64,000 nucleotides of DNA from RGIG5050 sp045636065. GTDB taxonomy: Bacteria; Verrucomicrobiota; Kiritimatiellia; RFP12; UBA1067. Under the pieces are notes generated by a model. The model saw nothing but the letters and a program-made list of their open reading frames with translations, searched no databases and was not told the DNA's origin. Below are positions 34,192-42,572 of this stretch, in pieces; positions within the stretch are counted from its first letter, which is position 1, and each line of letters opens with the position of its first letter. The position numbers and the translations under genes were made by a program. Location of the stretch: NCBI GenBank assembly GCA_045636065.1, contig JAZTWW010000035.1, positions 1-64,000 on the forward strand, given 5' to 3'.

Positions 34192-34995
34192 TCAACTGGG
34201 CCAGACCAGCTCCTTTGCGCGGAAGACGGGGCCGTTGACGCAGCAGCGCTGGTTCGCGATGGAGCCGTCAGGCATCTTTACCTTCTGTATGCAGGCGTAG
34301 CACGCGCCGACGCCGCAGATCATGTGCCTGTCCATCGAGATCCAACCCGGAACGCCAGTTTCGAGCGCACGGTCCGACACTGCCTTGAGAAGCCCGTCCG
34401 GGCCGCAGGTGAAAAACTCGAACGGCTCGCCAGCCTCGCGCATCTCCTTCAAGGCCGCGTCGAGGGGCCCAGTCACGAACCCCTTCTCGCCCGCCGAGCC
34501 GTCGTTCGTGGCCGTGCGGCATTCAACACCGAGAGCCTCGAACCTGTCGAGAGCGAGAAGATCGTCTTTAGTGCGGCCGCCGACGAAGAGAACCGGCTTC
34601 ACGCCTGCGGCAAGAAGCCTCTTCGCGAGGAAATGGAGAGGCGCGACGCCGAATCCGCCGCCGACGAGAAGAGCCGTCCCCTTGCATTTCACCGGGAAGC
34701 CGCGCCCGAGAGGCCCCAACACGACGACCTCCGCGCCGACAGGCTCCTTCGCAAGCGCCGCCGTTCCGCGCCCGACCTGCTTGTAGAGGACGCTCACCGT
34801 TCCCTCGCCGGGGTCTGCGTCGAATATCGAGAACGGCCGCCTTAGAGCGCTCGCCTCAAGGGACGGCACCCTGACATGGACGAACTGCCCCGGTGTCGCC
34901 TTGGCGGCGATCTGCGGCGCAAGAACCTTGAGGATCCTGTACCCTGGGCCCATGTCCTCGTGAAGGACGACTTTGCACCTTTCATCTGTTGCCAT
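34192..34995 (-). CDS. pyrK: Dihydroorotate dehydrogenase electron-transfer subunit PyrK
   Basis: PyrK carries FAD and a 2Fe-2S cluster and passes electrons from dihydroorotate dehydrogenase B (PyrD) to NAD. The 267-residue protein has the FAD motif RRPFSIFD near 53-60, NAD-binding GGGFGVAPLHFL near 112-123, and four cluster cysteines near the C-terminus (CGVGACYAC ... RCC). No pyrD is in the window. AGGAGG sits before the ATG. It follows the GT2 gene by 30 bp. Confidence 0.93.
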   Translation of the reverse strand: MATDERCKVVLHEDMGPGYRILKVLAPQIAAKATPGQFVHVRVPSLEASALRRPFSIFDADPGEGTVSVLYKQVGRGTAALAKEPVGAEVVVLGPLGRGFPVKCKGTALLVGGGFGVAPLHFLAKRLLAAGVKPVLFVGGRTKDDLLALDRFEALGVECRTATNDGSAGEKGFVTGPLDAALKEMREAGEPFEFFTCGPDGLLKAVSDRALETGVPGWISMDRHMICGVGACYACIQKVKMPDGSIANQRCCVNGPVFRAKELVWPS

Positions 34996-35025
34996 ATGGA
35001 TATCCTCCTGATTCCTGTAAAACCT

Positions 35026-36039
35026 CTACCGCCTCTGCCAGAGAGAGCGGTCCGCCATCGCGGGCTTGAAACCTAGAAGCTTGGATACGACTCCAAGCGA
35101 ATACTCCCAAAGCGTTATCCAGCATACGGGCACGTGGTAGAGCCACGCGCGGTCATGGCGCCTTAAAGCCCCGATCGCCGCCTGCACCACAAGCGGAATC
35201 ACCGTCACCGTCGAAAGCGCGAAAAGCGCAATCCCCGCGCGGCGCTGCCTGTTCCAGGGGTACGTGCGCTCCTTCTCGCGCGAGAAGTAGAGGAAGTCCC
35301 TTATGCGGCGGCGCTGCTTGCGCGCGAAATCGCCGAGCCTCATGCAGTAGAGGTGCACGATCCCCGTCTTCACCTTGGCGAAAGTCGCCTCGCCCGACGC
35401 CACCGCCTGATGTACGACATCGATGTCGAAAAGGTACGGCTTCCATTTGACGTCCTGAAGGAGGCTTCGGCGCATCACAAATCCGTTTGCGCCTATCGTA
35501 GGAAGCCGATCCTCGCTCAGCGAGAGCTTGAGCCAGCCGCCCCTATCCTCGACCGGGACCTTGAGTCCGGTCCACCTGCCGGTGATTCCGGATAGCCTGT
35601 CGTAGTTCCCGGTGAAGAGGCATACGGGATCGTTCATCCCTAGAAGCGCGAAATACCTGACGAGCGCGGGATCATCCGCGCGGGACGTGTACTCGATAGG
35701 CTCTGCCCCCGCGACGCCTTCATCCTCAAAAGGCTCGAGCATCCTTTCGAGCCAGTTTGGATCGGGGAGGATGTTGTCAGAATCGATGAGCGCTATAAGC
35801 TCGCCCGAGCTTGCCTCTATGCCGGCGCTCTTGCCGGCCTCGCCCGTCTTAAGCGGGTTGGGCACTATCACATCCACGGCCCTTGAACGGGCTATCTCAA
35901 GCGTCGAATCGCACGATCCCGCGTCCGCCACGACGATCTCGTATTCGCTGCGCGGCAGAGTCTGCGACAGGATCGCGTCGAGGCATTCGCCAAGCGTCCG
36001 TTCGCTGTTGAGAGTCGGGATTACTATCGAAAGCCTCAT
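35026..36039 (-). CDS. Family 2 glycosyltransferase with C-terminal membrane helices
   Basis: The 337-residue protein starts at the ATG at 36039 (MRLSIVIPTLNSERTLGECL). The GT-A domain shows VADAGSCDST near 41-50 and the metal-binding ALIDSDN (DxD-like) near 89-95. Two hydrophobic segments follow near residues 265-320, so it is membrane-attached. It likely elongates a surface or lipid-linked glycan; donor unknown. It is 4 bp downstream of the unknown exported gene. Confidence 0.88.
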   Translation of the reverse strand: MRLSIVIPTLNSERTLGECLDAILSQTLPRSEYEIVVADAGSCDSTLEIARSRAVDVIVPNPLKTGEAGKSAGIEASSGELIALIDSDNILPDPNWLERMLEPFEDEGVAGAEPIEYTSRADDPALVRYFALLGMNDPVCLFTGNYDRLSGITGRWTGLKVPVEDRGGWLKLSLSEDRLPTIGANGFVMRRSLLQDVKWKPYLFDIDVVHQAVASGEATFAKVKTGIVHLYCMRLGDFARKQRRRIRDFLYFSREKERTYPWNRQRRAGIALFALSTVTVIPLVVQAAIGALRRHDRAWLYHVPVCWITLWEYSLGVVSKLLGFKPAMADRSLWQRR

Positions 36040-36043
36040 TCCG

Positions 36044-36889
36044 TCACCAGAACTTCCACCACTTCTTCTTCCTGACGGCCTCGACCTCGCCGCTCTCCAT
36101 GTAGAGAGAGCGCACCCTCGCCGCACCTGCGACATCGGGATCGAGCATCGCCTCGTGCTCCTGGAACTCGAACGCGCCCGGGAGGCTCCAGAAGACCGTT
36201 CTCACGTAGTTGTCCTGCGTGGCGCGGTGGAGGACTACAACCTCGCCGTTCGGCATGATCGATATCTTGGGGGGAGAAACCCTGAGGATCGTACCGAGAT
36301 CGATGGTTGGCCAGATGTTCGCGATGCGGCCGTTGGCCTTGTCGTATATCTTCAGGAACGCATGCTCCGACTGGGCGCGGCTTGCGAAGACGACCTCGAA
36401 GTGGCGCTCCCATCCGGGCCTCCCTGCGAAGAGCTGCATCGCCGAAGCGAGCTTCATCCCGGGGACGACGTCAAAGCTCTTGAACGTGCTTTCGTACCTG
36501 TAGCCGCCGTGCACCAGCACCGCGCGCGCAAGATAGCGGCTTTCATCCTTCATCTGGTAATGGTCGCCGATGAACGATTCGAGCCTCTGCCCTTCGCCGG
36601 AGTGGAGAAGGAACGGCGCCGTGAACGCGGACTTGGACACCTTCTCGTACTGGTCGCGGTCGCTCGCGCGGAAAAGCTCGATGATGAGGCTGTCGGCGCT
36701 GCCGCGCGAGCCGACGTCTATGGAATCGGCGCTGGAGTTCTCGACGCTCACCTCGCAGCGGACGCGCTCTCCCATGATGTATACGCCCGCATCCATCTTC
36801 AGCGACACGGATATCTCCGTAGGAACGGTCGCCGCAGGCGCGAAAAGCGCTAGAACCGCCGCAGCAGCCGCAATGGACAGTCTCTTCAC
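36044..36889 (-). CDS. Unknown exported protein with basic-aromatic tail
   Basis: The 281-residue protein starts at a GTG at 36889: AAGGAGG lies 4 nt upstream, and this start gives a signal peptide (VKRLSIAAAAAVLALFAPAA). The N-terminal mature part looks like a beta-sandwich (MGERVRCEVSVENSS). I recognise no family. The last eight residues KKKWWKFW form a conspicuous basic-aromatic tail that could touch membrane lipids. It is first in the operon with GT2 and pyrK. Confidence 0.65.
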   Translation of the reverse strand: MKRLSIAAAAAVLALFAPAATVPTEISVSLKMDAGVYIMGERVRCEVSVENSSADSIDVGSRGSADSLIIELFRASDRDQYEKVSKSAFTAPFLLHSGEGQRLESFIGDHYQMKDESRYLARAVLVHGGYRYESTFKSFDVVPGMKLASAMQLFAGRPGWERHFEVVFASRAQSEHAFLKIYDKANGRIANIWPTIDLGTILRVSPPKISIMPNGEVVVLHRATQDNYVRTVFWSLPGAFEFQEHEAMLDPDVAGAARVRSLYMESGEVEAVRKKKWWKFW

Positions 36890-36928
36890 TTGGCCTCCTT
36901 GGGTTATATTGAGTTGCCTGTGGGGGCT

Positions 36929-36957
36929 ATTATACCATTTATTCCGCCTCGATGCAA
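36929..36957 (-). promoter_or_regulatory. Promoter of the unknown/GT2/pyrK operon
   Basis: Minus strand TTGCAT (36952-36957), 17 bp spacer, TATAAT (36929-36934) preceded by TGG. The -35 box lies inside the 3' end of dus. Confidence 0.88.
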
Positions 36958-37934
36958 TCACGTATGGCCGCCTCCACCTCGCGGCGCGTCGAGACGGACA
37001 TGAGAGAGCGCCTCAGCTTCACGGCGCCGCGCCGCCCGGCAAAATACCTCACGAGATGGTTGCGCATGGCCATGCAGATGTAAGAATCCTCGTCCGGCAC
37101 GTGGTCGAGGGGATACCTTGCCGCGAGAAGCGCCCTCAGCTCCACCAGGCCCGCGAGGTGCGCCTCGAAGCCCTCGCGCCAGTGCGCCCTTCTTGCCGCG
37201 CCCTCCTCAAGCGAGGGATCCTTGAGGTCGGTGAATATCCACGGATTGCCCAAGGCTCCCCTTCCGATCATTATCGCGGCGACGCCCGTCTCGGCCATGA
37301 GCCTTGCGCTCTGCCTGTCGGTTACGCCGCCGTTGCCGGTGACTGGGATCTTCGCGCGCGCGACGAGCTCCGCGAGAAGGTCCAGGTGTACCGAACCTGC
37401 GTGGCCCTGGCAGCGGAAGCGGCCGTGAAGCGTTATCCCCGAGGCGCCGGCCGTCTCGGCGGCGTCGAGGATCTCCCAGAGGCGCATTTCGTCGGGCCTC
37501 AAGCCTGGGCGCGTCTTGAGCGTCACGGGAAGGTCCGTCTCGCGCTTTATGGCTGCAAGAAGCCTGTGGATTCTCGCAGGGTCGTTGAGAAGCGCGGCTC
37601 CCGCCGCGGAGTGGACTATGCGTGGCGTCGGGCAGCCCGCGTTGAGGTCTATGGCCGCAAACGCCCCGCGCCCGTCAGCCTCCCTCAGGCGCGAGAGCTG
37701 GGTGACCTCGTGCGCCGCGAAGGCGAGCTCGTCCTCGTTGGCGCCGAAAAGCTGCACCACCACCGGTCCTTCCCCCGGCAGGGTCTCCATCAGGTGGCGC
37801 GTAGGCATGCTGCCGTAGAAAAGCCCTGCCGCGCTCACCATCTCCGTCGTTGCCATGTCGGCGCCGCACCTGAAGCACACACGTCTGAAAGCGCCGTCCG
37901 TAAAGCCCGCAAGGGGCGCTAGAACAACCTTCAT
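36939..37934 (-). CDS. dus: tRNA-dihydrouridine synthase
   Basis: Dus enzymes reduce uridines in the tRNA D loop with FMN and NADPH. The 331-residue protein begins MKVVLAPLAGFTD, has the catalytic Cys in NAGCPTPRIV near residue 99, the FMN-binding GNGGV near 201-205 and IGRGALGNPW near 224-233. Bacterial classes A, B and C are not separable here with certainty. It follows the exported TPR gene by 1 bp. Its 3' end contains the next operon's promoter. Confidence 0.93.
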   Translation of the reverse strand: MKVVLAPLAGFTDGAFRRVCFRCGADMATTEMVSAAGLFYGSMPTRHLMETLPGEGPVVVQLFGANEDELAFAAHEVTQLSRLREADGRGAFAAIDLNAGCPTPRIVHSAAGAALLNDPARIHRLLAAIKRETDLPVTLKTRPGLRPDEMRLWEILDAAETAGASGITLHGRFRCQGHAGSVHLDLLAELVARAKIPVTGNGGVTDRQSARLMAETGVAAIMIGRGALGNPWIFTDLKDPSLEEGAARRAHWREGFEAHLAGLVELRALLAARYPLDHVPDEDSYICMAMRNHLVRYFAGRRGAVKLRRSLMSVSTRREVEAAIRDCIEAE

Positions 37935-37935
37935 T

Positions 37936-39930
37936 TCACTTCACCGGTTTGGGCAGACCTTCATCCACGTAAGTAAGCTCCGGCGGAAGGTCATCGCCGG
38001 TCTCGCGAACGACATACTTCACACCCACGGCCGAAAGCGGTTTGCCTGAATTGGACTTGGTGACTATGCGCCGCCCGTCCGGGAGGAACTCCTCGGCGGG
38101 CGCGCCGTCGCGCTCGCGGACTATCCTCTCGGGGCGGCCGTCCCCGCCCCATATGTACCTGTCGCGCCATCTGCGCGGATACGCCAGAAGCGGATCCGAG
38201 TAGCGCGCCGACGGGTTCGTGTAGTCGATCTCGAGGATACGCCCGTCGTTGTCGTACGTGCGAGCCTCCTGCGGAACGGGCCAGAAGCTGACGAAGCTCG
38301 GAGCGCCCCAGTCCGTTGAGGCCGAGCGCGCGAAGACGGCGACGTCAATTCGCCCTTCGAGGCCGCGCATGTCGATGTCGATCTCGGCTATGCCCGTCTG
38401 GGGGCTTACCGTATTGTCGCCCTCGGGGCTTGAGATCTTGACGCGCGACACGTCGCCGTTCACGACAACCCAGCGGAAGCGGGCGGCCTTGTCCCCGGGC
38501 GATTGCGCGCGCAGGATGAAGCGGCGGTGCGGGTCTGGCGATCTTAGCGCGAACGCTATTGCGCAGTCTGTCGCGTAAATGAGCTCGGGAAGGCAGTCGG
38601 GATAGTCCACCCCCGGGATTGGCTGGCGCACCGGGGAGATGCGAGAGTTGACGGGCGCGAGAACGGCGATGGGCGGGATCTCCTGGGGCTTCAGGCGGTG
38701 GGCCAGCTCAAGCATGCGCTTCATGTCGAGCTTCTCCTTCTCGAACGCCGTGGGGTGGGCCTTGGCGGAGAGGTAGTCCTCCTCCGTCTCGACGCCCTTC
38801 TGCGAGCGCCTTATGAGCCACTGGATCGTGGGGCCCATGAGCTTGCGGGAAATGATCGCGTTTTTCGTGGGCCTCTGGAATGCGGCCGATGCTGCTGCGG
38901 CGGCGGCGACAAAGGGGATGTCAGCACCGGATATCCCACGCGCCGGGAGGGCGAAAGGCTGCATCGCCGGAAAGACGTCGCCTATGCCGTCAGGATCGTA
39001 GTCCTTCACCGTAGGAAACACCCAGAACTGGTTTTCAAGGTATGCCCTTGAAAGGCGCGCGGCCCCTTCGGGATCCGTCATGGCGGCGCGGATGAGGCTT
39101 CTTCCGAGATAGCCTGTACGGGCGCGGCTTGCGTTCCCGAATACGGCGTGGCCCGGGAAGATGGCGATAGGGATGTCGAGATCGACGTTCTTCGCAACGG
39201 CCTCCTTCGGCCATCTCGCCTCGGTCAAAAGGGGGAAGAGCTTCATGTCGAGGCGGGAGTGGTCCCTGTCGCGGTTCATGTAGATGTCGCCGGCGCTTCC
39301 GGCGGCCGAGCCTTCGCTAAGCCATGCGCACATGTAAGGGCGCTCGGGGCCGCCGTAACGCGAAGCCACCTGGCTGGGCTTCGACTTGGGCGAGAGCTCT
39401 ACGCGGCAGTCGAACATCGAGTTGTCGTAGTTCCATGCAGTGGAGGATGCGGGGATCGTGATTGCGCCGCCGGCGGCCGCCTTGAGCGGCGTGGCGTGGG
39501 GTTTCCCCGGGATGGGCAAAGAGGCTGTCTTTCTCGCCTCGTCGATGAGAAGCGCGAAGCGCGGGTCGCCCGCGAGGCGCTTCAGGTCGCGGTCGTTCTC
39601 TATTGTGCGCGCATCCCTGAAGCCGAAGCGTATCGCCTTTGCGAGTTCGGCGAAGGACTCGTCGTGGTTTTCGTGCCATGCAAGGGCGCATGCGAGATTG
39701 TAGTGCCATACGGGGTCGCCCGGGATCAGCTCGACCCCAGCGCGGGCGACGGTTTCGAAGAGCTCGGTGTTGCCCGTTCTCACGGCATCCTTCATGAAGG
39801 AGACGAGCCTCAAGTGTTTCGAGGATATTCCCGGATACTCCCAGATGTCAAGCGGCTTCTCCTCTTCTCCAGCCCCGGCGAAGGCGGCAAGCGCAATCGC
39901 CATAAACAGTGATGGTAAAAAATTTCTCAT
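37936..39930 (-). CDS. Exported protein with N-terminal TPR-like domain, function unknown
   Basis: The 664-residue protein has a signal peptide (MRNFLPSLFMAIALAAFAG) and a TPR end-of-group-like segment at about 45-130 (HYNLACALAWHENHDESFAE...). The long remainder (about 150-664) is beta-rich and matches nothing I can name; it contains an Ala-rich stretch near 345-355. It could be a periplasmic factor of the dus-linked operon, but there is no direct hint. The ATG lies 7 nt from a TATAAT box and has no Shine-Dalgarno. Confidence 0.65.
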   Translation of the reverse strand: MRNFLPSLFMAIALAAFAGAGEEEKPLDIWEYPGISSKHLRLVSFMKDAVRTGNTELFETVARAGVELIPGDPVWHYNLACALAWHENHDESFAELAKAIRFGFRDARTIENDRDLKRLAGDPRFALLIDEARKTASLPIPGKPHATPLKAAAGGAITIPASSTAWNYDNSMFDCRVELSPKSKPSQVASRYGGPERPYMCAWLSEGSAAGSAGDIYMNRDRDHSRLDMKLFPLLTEARWPKEAVAKNVDLDIPIAIFPGHAVFGNASRARTGYLGRSLIRAAMTDPEGAARLSRAYLENQFWVFPTVKDYDPDGIGDVFPAMQPFALPARGISGADIPFVAAAAAASAAFQRPTKNAIISRKLMGPTIQWLIRRSQKGVETEEDYLSAKAHPTAFEKEKLDMKRMLELAHRLKPQEIPPIAVLAPVNSRISPVRQPIPGVDYPDCLPELIYATDCAIAFALRSPDPHRRFILRAQSPGDKAARFRWVVVNGDVSRVKISSPEGDNTVSPQTGIAEIDIDMRGLEGRIDVAVFARSASTDWGAPSFVSFWPVPQEARTYDNDGRILEIDYTNPSARYSDPLLAYPRRWRDRYIWGGDGRPERIVRERDGAPAEEFLPDGRRIVTKSNSGKPLSAVGVKYVVRETGDDLPPELTYVDEGLPKPVK

Positions 39931-39937
39931 GCGGCAT

Positions 39938-39967
39938 ATTATACCTTGTTCAAGTATATTTCGTCAA
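39938..39967 (-). promoter_or_regulatory. Promoter of the exported TPR protein and dus (leaderless)
   Basis: Minus strand TTGACG (39962-39967), 18 bp spacer, TATAAT (39938-39943). Exactly 7 nt separate the -10 from the ATG at 39930, so the transcript likely starts at or next to the start codon. Confidence 0.8.
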
Positions 39968-40009
39968 GTTTTAAACAATTCGCTGGAAGCGTTTCGGCAA
40001 TCCGCGGCC

Positions 40010-40612
40010 TTAGAATGCTGCGAGGCCGGCAAGGGCGCCGGCGAGGAGGCCCCATAGGGGCGAGAAGCGTTTCGTGACAGTAAGCGCGAAAGTGAAGAGG
40101 CATATGGCCAGAGGAAGCGGCTGGAAGCTTATCGCCGAAATCCCGTATATGCACTTGGCCCCGTTCTCGCCTGTCGCACCGAAAACGGAAAGGACCATAT
40201 TAAGCCCCACGGCGAATATCGCTCCGGAGACAACGGGCCTCAAAACGGCGAAGACGGCCTTGACCGATGGCCTTTCACGGTTCCTCTCAAACCACCTGCC
40301 CGCGAACGCAACCGACACGACGCTCGGAAGCGTCACCGCAAGAGAGGCCGCAAACGCCGCGAGAAGCGCCCACACCCATCCACCCCCCGCGTTCCACGCG
40401 ACGCGCCACCCGACGAACGTCGCCGTATTGACGCCCATCGCCCCCGGCGTCACCTGAGCAACTCCCAATATGTCCAGAAACTCCTCGTGCGTGAGCCAGC
40501 CGCGCGAAAGCATCTCCTGCTGGACGAGCGCTATTATTGCAAGCCCGCCGCCGAGCGTAAAAAGGCCAATCTTGGCGAAAACGAAGGATAGCCTTGCAAG
40601 GAGCCAGGTCAT
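40010..40612 (-). CDS. Chromate transporter CHR domain protein, second half
   Basis: This 200-residue membrane protein is a single CHR domain: FTLGGGLAII near 18-27, the VAQVTPGAMGVNTATFVG motif near 50-67 and five to six hydrophobic segments. Long chromate transporters have two such domains in one chain; short ones, as here, come as adjacent gene pairs. The real substrate in anaerobes may not be chromate. The start is the ATG at 40612, overlapping its partner's stop by 4 bp. Confidence 0.88.
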   Translation of the reverse strand: MTWLLARLSFVFAKIGLFTLGGGLAIIALVQQEMLSRGWLTHEEFLDILGVAQVTPGAMGVNTATFVGWRVAWNAGGGWVWALLAAFAASLAVTLPSVVSVAFAGRWFERNRERPSVKAVFAVLRPVVSGAIFAVGLNMVLSVFGATGENGAKCIYGISAISFQPLPLAICLFTFALTVTKRFSPLWGLLAGALAGLAAF

Positions 40613-41184
40613 TTTACGGCCCTCCTTGCAGTAAGCCAGTGCATGAGAGGCGCGAGGGCGATCGAGGCCAGGATGAAAAGCGCGAACGACGGATTTAGAA
40701 GGAGCATCGCAAGGGCAGATGCGATCGCTAGCGCCCATGCGGGCGAGGTGCGCGCCGTCTTGAACACCATGTTGATCCCGAGCCCGAGTATCATTCCGGC
40801 GACAGCCGGCTGGACGCCCGCCAGAAGCCGCTCGAAGATGGCCGAGCCCCTGAAAGCGCCATATGCCGCCGCGTATGCCGCGATAAGCGCGAACGGAACG
40901 GACGTAAGCCCCGCGGCAGCAGCGACTGTCCCCCTTAAACCCTTGAGCCTGTTTCCGAGGAGCATCGCCGTATTGACGGCTATGACGCCCGGCAGGAGCT
41001 GCGCAAGGGCGTAGAGGTCTATCATCTCCTCGCTCTTGGCCCACTTGCGCCTGCCGACAACCTCATCCTCAAGTAGGGGAAGAAGCGCATAGCCGCCGCC
41101 AATAAGTACGGCGCCCATCTTCGTGAAAGAGACGAAGATCGCCAGGGTTCCAGGCTTTGGCTCATCGGGCTTTGGCTCATTCAT
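40609..41184 (-). CDS. Chromate transporter CHR domain protein, first half
   Basis: This 191-residue membrane protein carries the other CHR domain: VLIGGGYALLPLL near 27-39 and ALAQLLPGVIAVNTAMLLG near 59-77. A charged, Pro-rich N-terminus (EPKPDEPKPG) precedes the first helix. The ATG at 41184 lies inside the 3' end of cca (8 bp overlap). It forms a pair with the following gene, likely a heterodimer. Confidence 0.88.
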   Translation of the reverse strand: MNEPKPDEPKPGTLAIFVSFTKMGAVLIGGGYALLPLLEDEVVGRRKWAKSEEMIDLYALAQLLPGVIAVNTAMLLGNRLKGLRGTVAAAAGLTSVPFALIAAYAAAYGAFRGSAIFERLLAGVQPAVAGMILGLGINMVFKTARTSPAWALAIASALAMLLLNPSFALFILASIALAPLMHWLTARRAVK

Positions 41185-42565
41185 CGATGCGCCCTCCCAA
41201 TTCGCGCTTGAAGTAGGCGATGGCGCCATCCAGGTCCTTGAACGCGCCGTCAAGCTGTGCCTCGAAGACCTTCGAGAGGGCCTTCGAAAAGCCGGGGCCG
41301 GGCTTCAATCCCATCGCGATCAGGTGGCGGCCCATCAATATCGGCTTCGGGGCCTCGGCCTCGATCTTTAGCCTCCTCGCAGCAGAGTCGAGCCACTTGA
41401 GATCCTCGCCGAGTGAAGTGCCGCCGAGCCTTCCGGGCGTGCGGCCCCCGTCATCGGCGTGTGCGACCCTCAAAAGCCTGTCGATCCGCCCCACCTTCAA
41501 GGCGAGTCGCCTTACGGCGCTGTCGCCGGCCTTCGCCTTCCAAAGCGAGAAAGGCTGCATGTGGGATACCACAAGCGGCGGCACGTCCTTCAATATCCGC
41601 TCCTCGTTCGTAAGGCGCCTCAGAAACGAAAGCGTCGGCTTGATCCCGGCCACATCGTGACCGCGCGAGCGGATGTGCCCGTCCAGATCGTGGACGGTAG
41701 TCGTCGCCTTGCCGAAATCGTGCGCCATGACGGCAAGCCCCACAACGATATCCTCATACCTCTCGCCGGTGCGCGATCTCGCGAAGGCGTCCAGAGCAAG
41801 GCACGTATGGTTCCACACGTCCCCTTCCGGATGCCATTTCGGATCCTGCTCAAGCCCGATAAGCGCCTCAAGCTCAGGGAAATTGCGCACCCACCCTGTA
41901 GCGCGCAGGAACTCCATCCCCTTGGATATCGCAACGCCCTTTGTAAGCAGTTTCGCGAACTCCTCGAAAAGCCGCTCGGGGGAAAGGTTCTCGGGTGTCA
42001 TCGACCGGCATATCTCAATCGTCTCAGGGGCAGGCACGAGGTTGAAGCGCGCGACGAACTGCATGCCCCTCAAAACCCTGAGAGGATCCTCCTTGAACCT
42101 CTCCGAAACGTGCCTGAGCACACCGGCGCTGAGATCGGCGAAACCGCCGCAGGGATCCTCGATCTCTCCCGTGAGCGGATCGAAGTACATGGCGTTTATC
42201 GTAAAGTCGCGCCTTCTCGCGGCCTCCTTTACGTCCATCCCGGGATCGCTCTCCATCTCGAACGCCTTGTGCCCGGGACCCGTCTTCATCTCGCGGCGCG
42301 GAACGGATACGTCTATCTCCGAATGGTGGAGCTTTATTACCCCGAAGCTCTGCCCCACAAGATCGAGCTTCCACCTGCGTGAGAGCACTTCCTTTACGGC
42401 TCCGAGATCGAGACCGAACACCTCGATATCGACATCCTTCACGCTCCTTGAAAGCGCAAGATCCCTTACGGCCCCGCCGACAATGAAAGCGCGGGCGCCG
42501 GCCTTGGCCAGCTCCCGTGCAATCTCGGCTGCATCCGTCCTCTCCCGCTCGGGGAGAAGCGACAT
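41177..42565 (-). CDS. cca: CCA-adding enzyme / tRNA nucleotidyltransferase with HD domain
   Basis: The 462-residue class II nucleotidyltransferase should build or repair the tRNA CCA end. The catalytic head has VGGAVRDLAL near 29-38 and the metal-binding KDVDIEVFG near 43-51; the RRDFTINAMYFDP motif follows near 117-129. An HD domain with VMAHDFGK near 280 sits in the C-terminal half. Poly(A) polymerase relatives look similar; the HD domain favours a CCA enzyme. It lies 7 bp after guaB. Confidence 0.9.
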   Translation of the reverse strand: MSLLPERERTDAAEIARELAKAGARAFIVGGAVRDLALSRSVKDVDIEVFGLDLGAVKEVLSRRWKLDLVGQSFGVIKLHHSEIDVSVPRREMKTGPGHKAFEMESDPGMDVKEAARRRDFTINAMYFDPLTGEIEDPCGGFADLSAGVLRHVSERFKEDPLRVLRGMQFVARFNLVPAPETIEICRSMTPENLSPERLFEEFAKLLTKGVAISKGMEFLRATGWVRNFPELEALIGLEQDPKWHPEGDVWNHTCLALDAFARSRTGERYEDIVVGLAVMAHDFGKATTTVHDLDGHIRSRGHDVAGIKPTLSFLRRLTNEERILKDVPPLVVSHMQPFSLWKAKAGDSAVRRLALKVGRIDRLLRVAHADDGGRTPGRLGGTSLGEDLKWLDSAARRLKIEAEAPKPILMGRHLIAMGLKPGPGFSKALSKVFEAQLDGAFKDLDGAIAYFKRELGGRIDE

Positions 42566-42572
42566 GTCTATC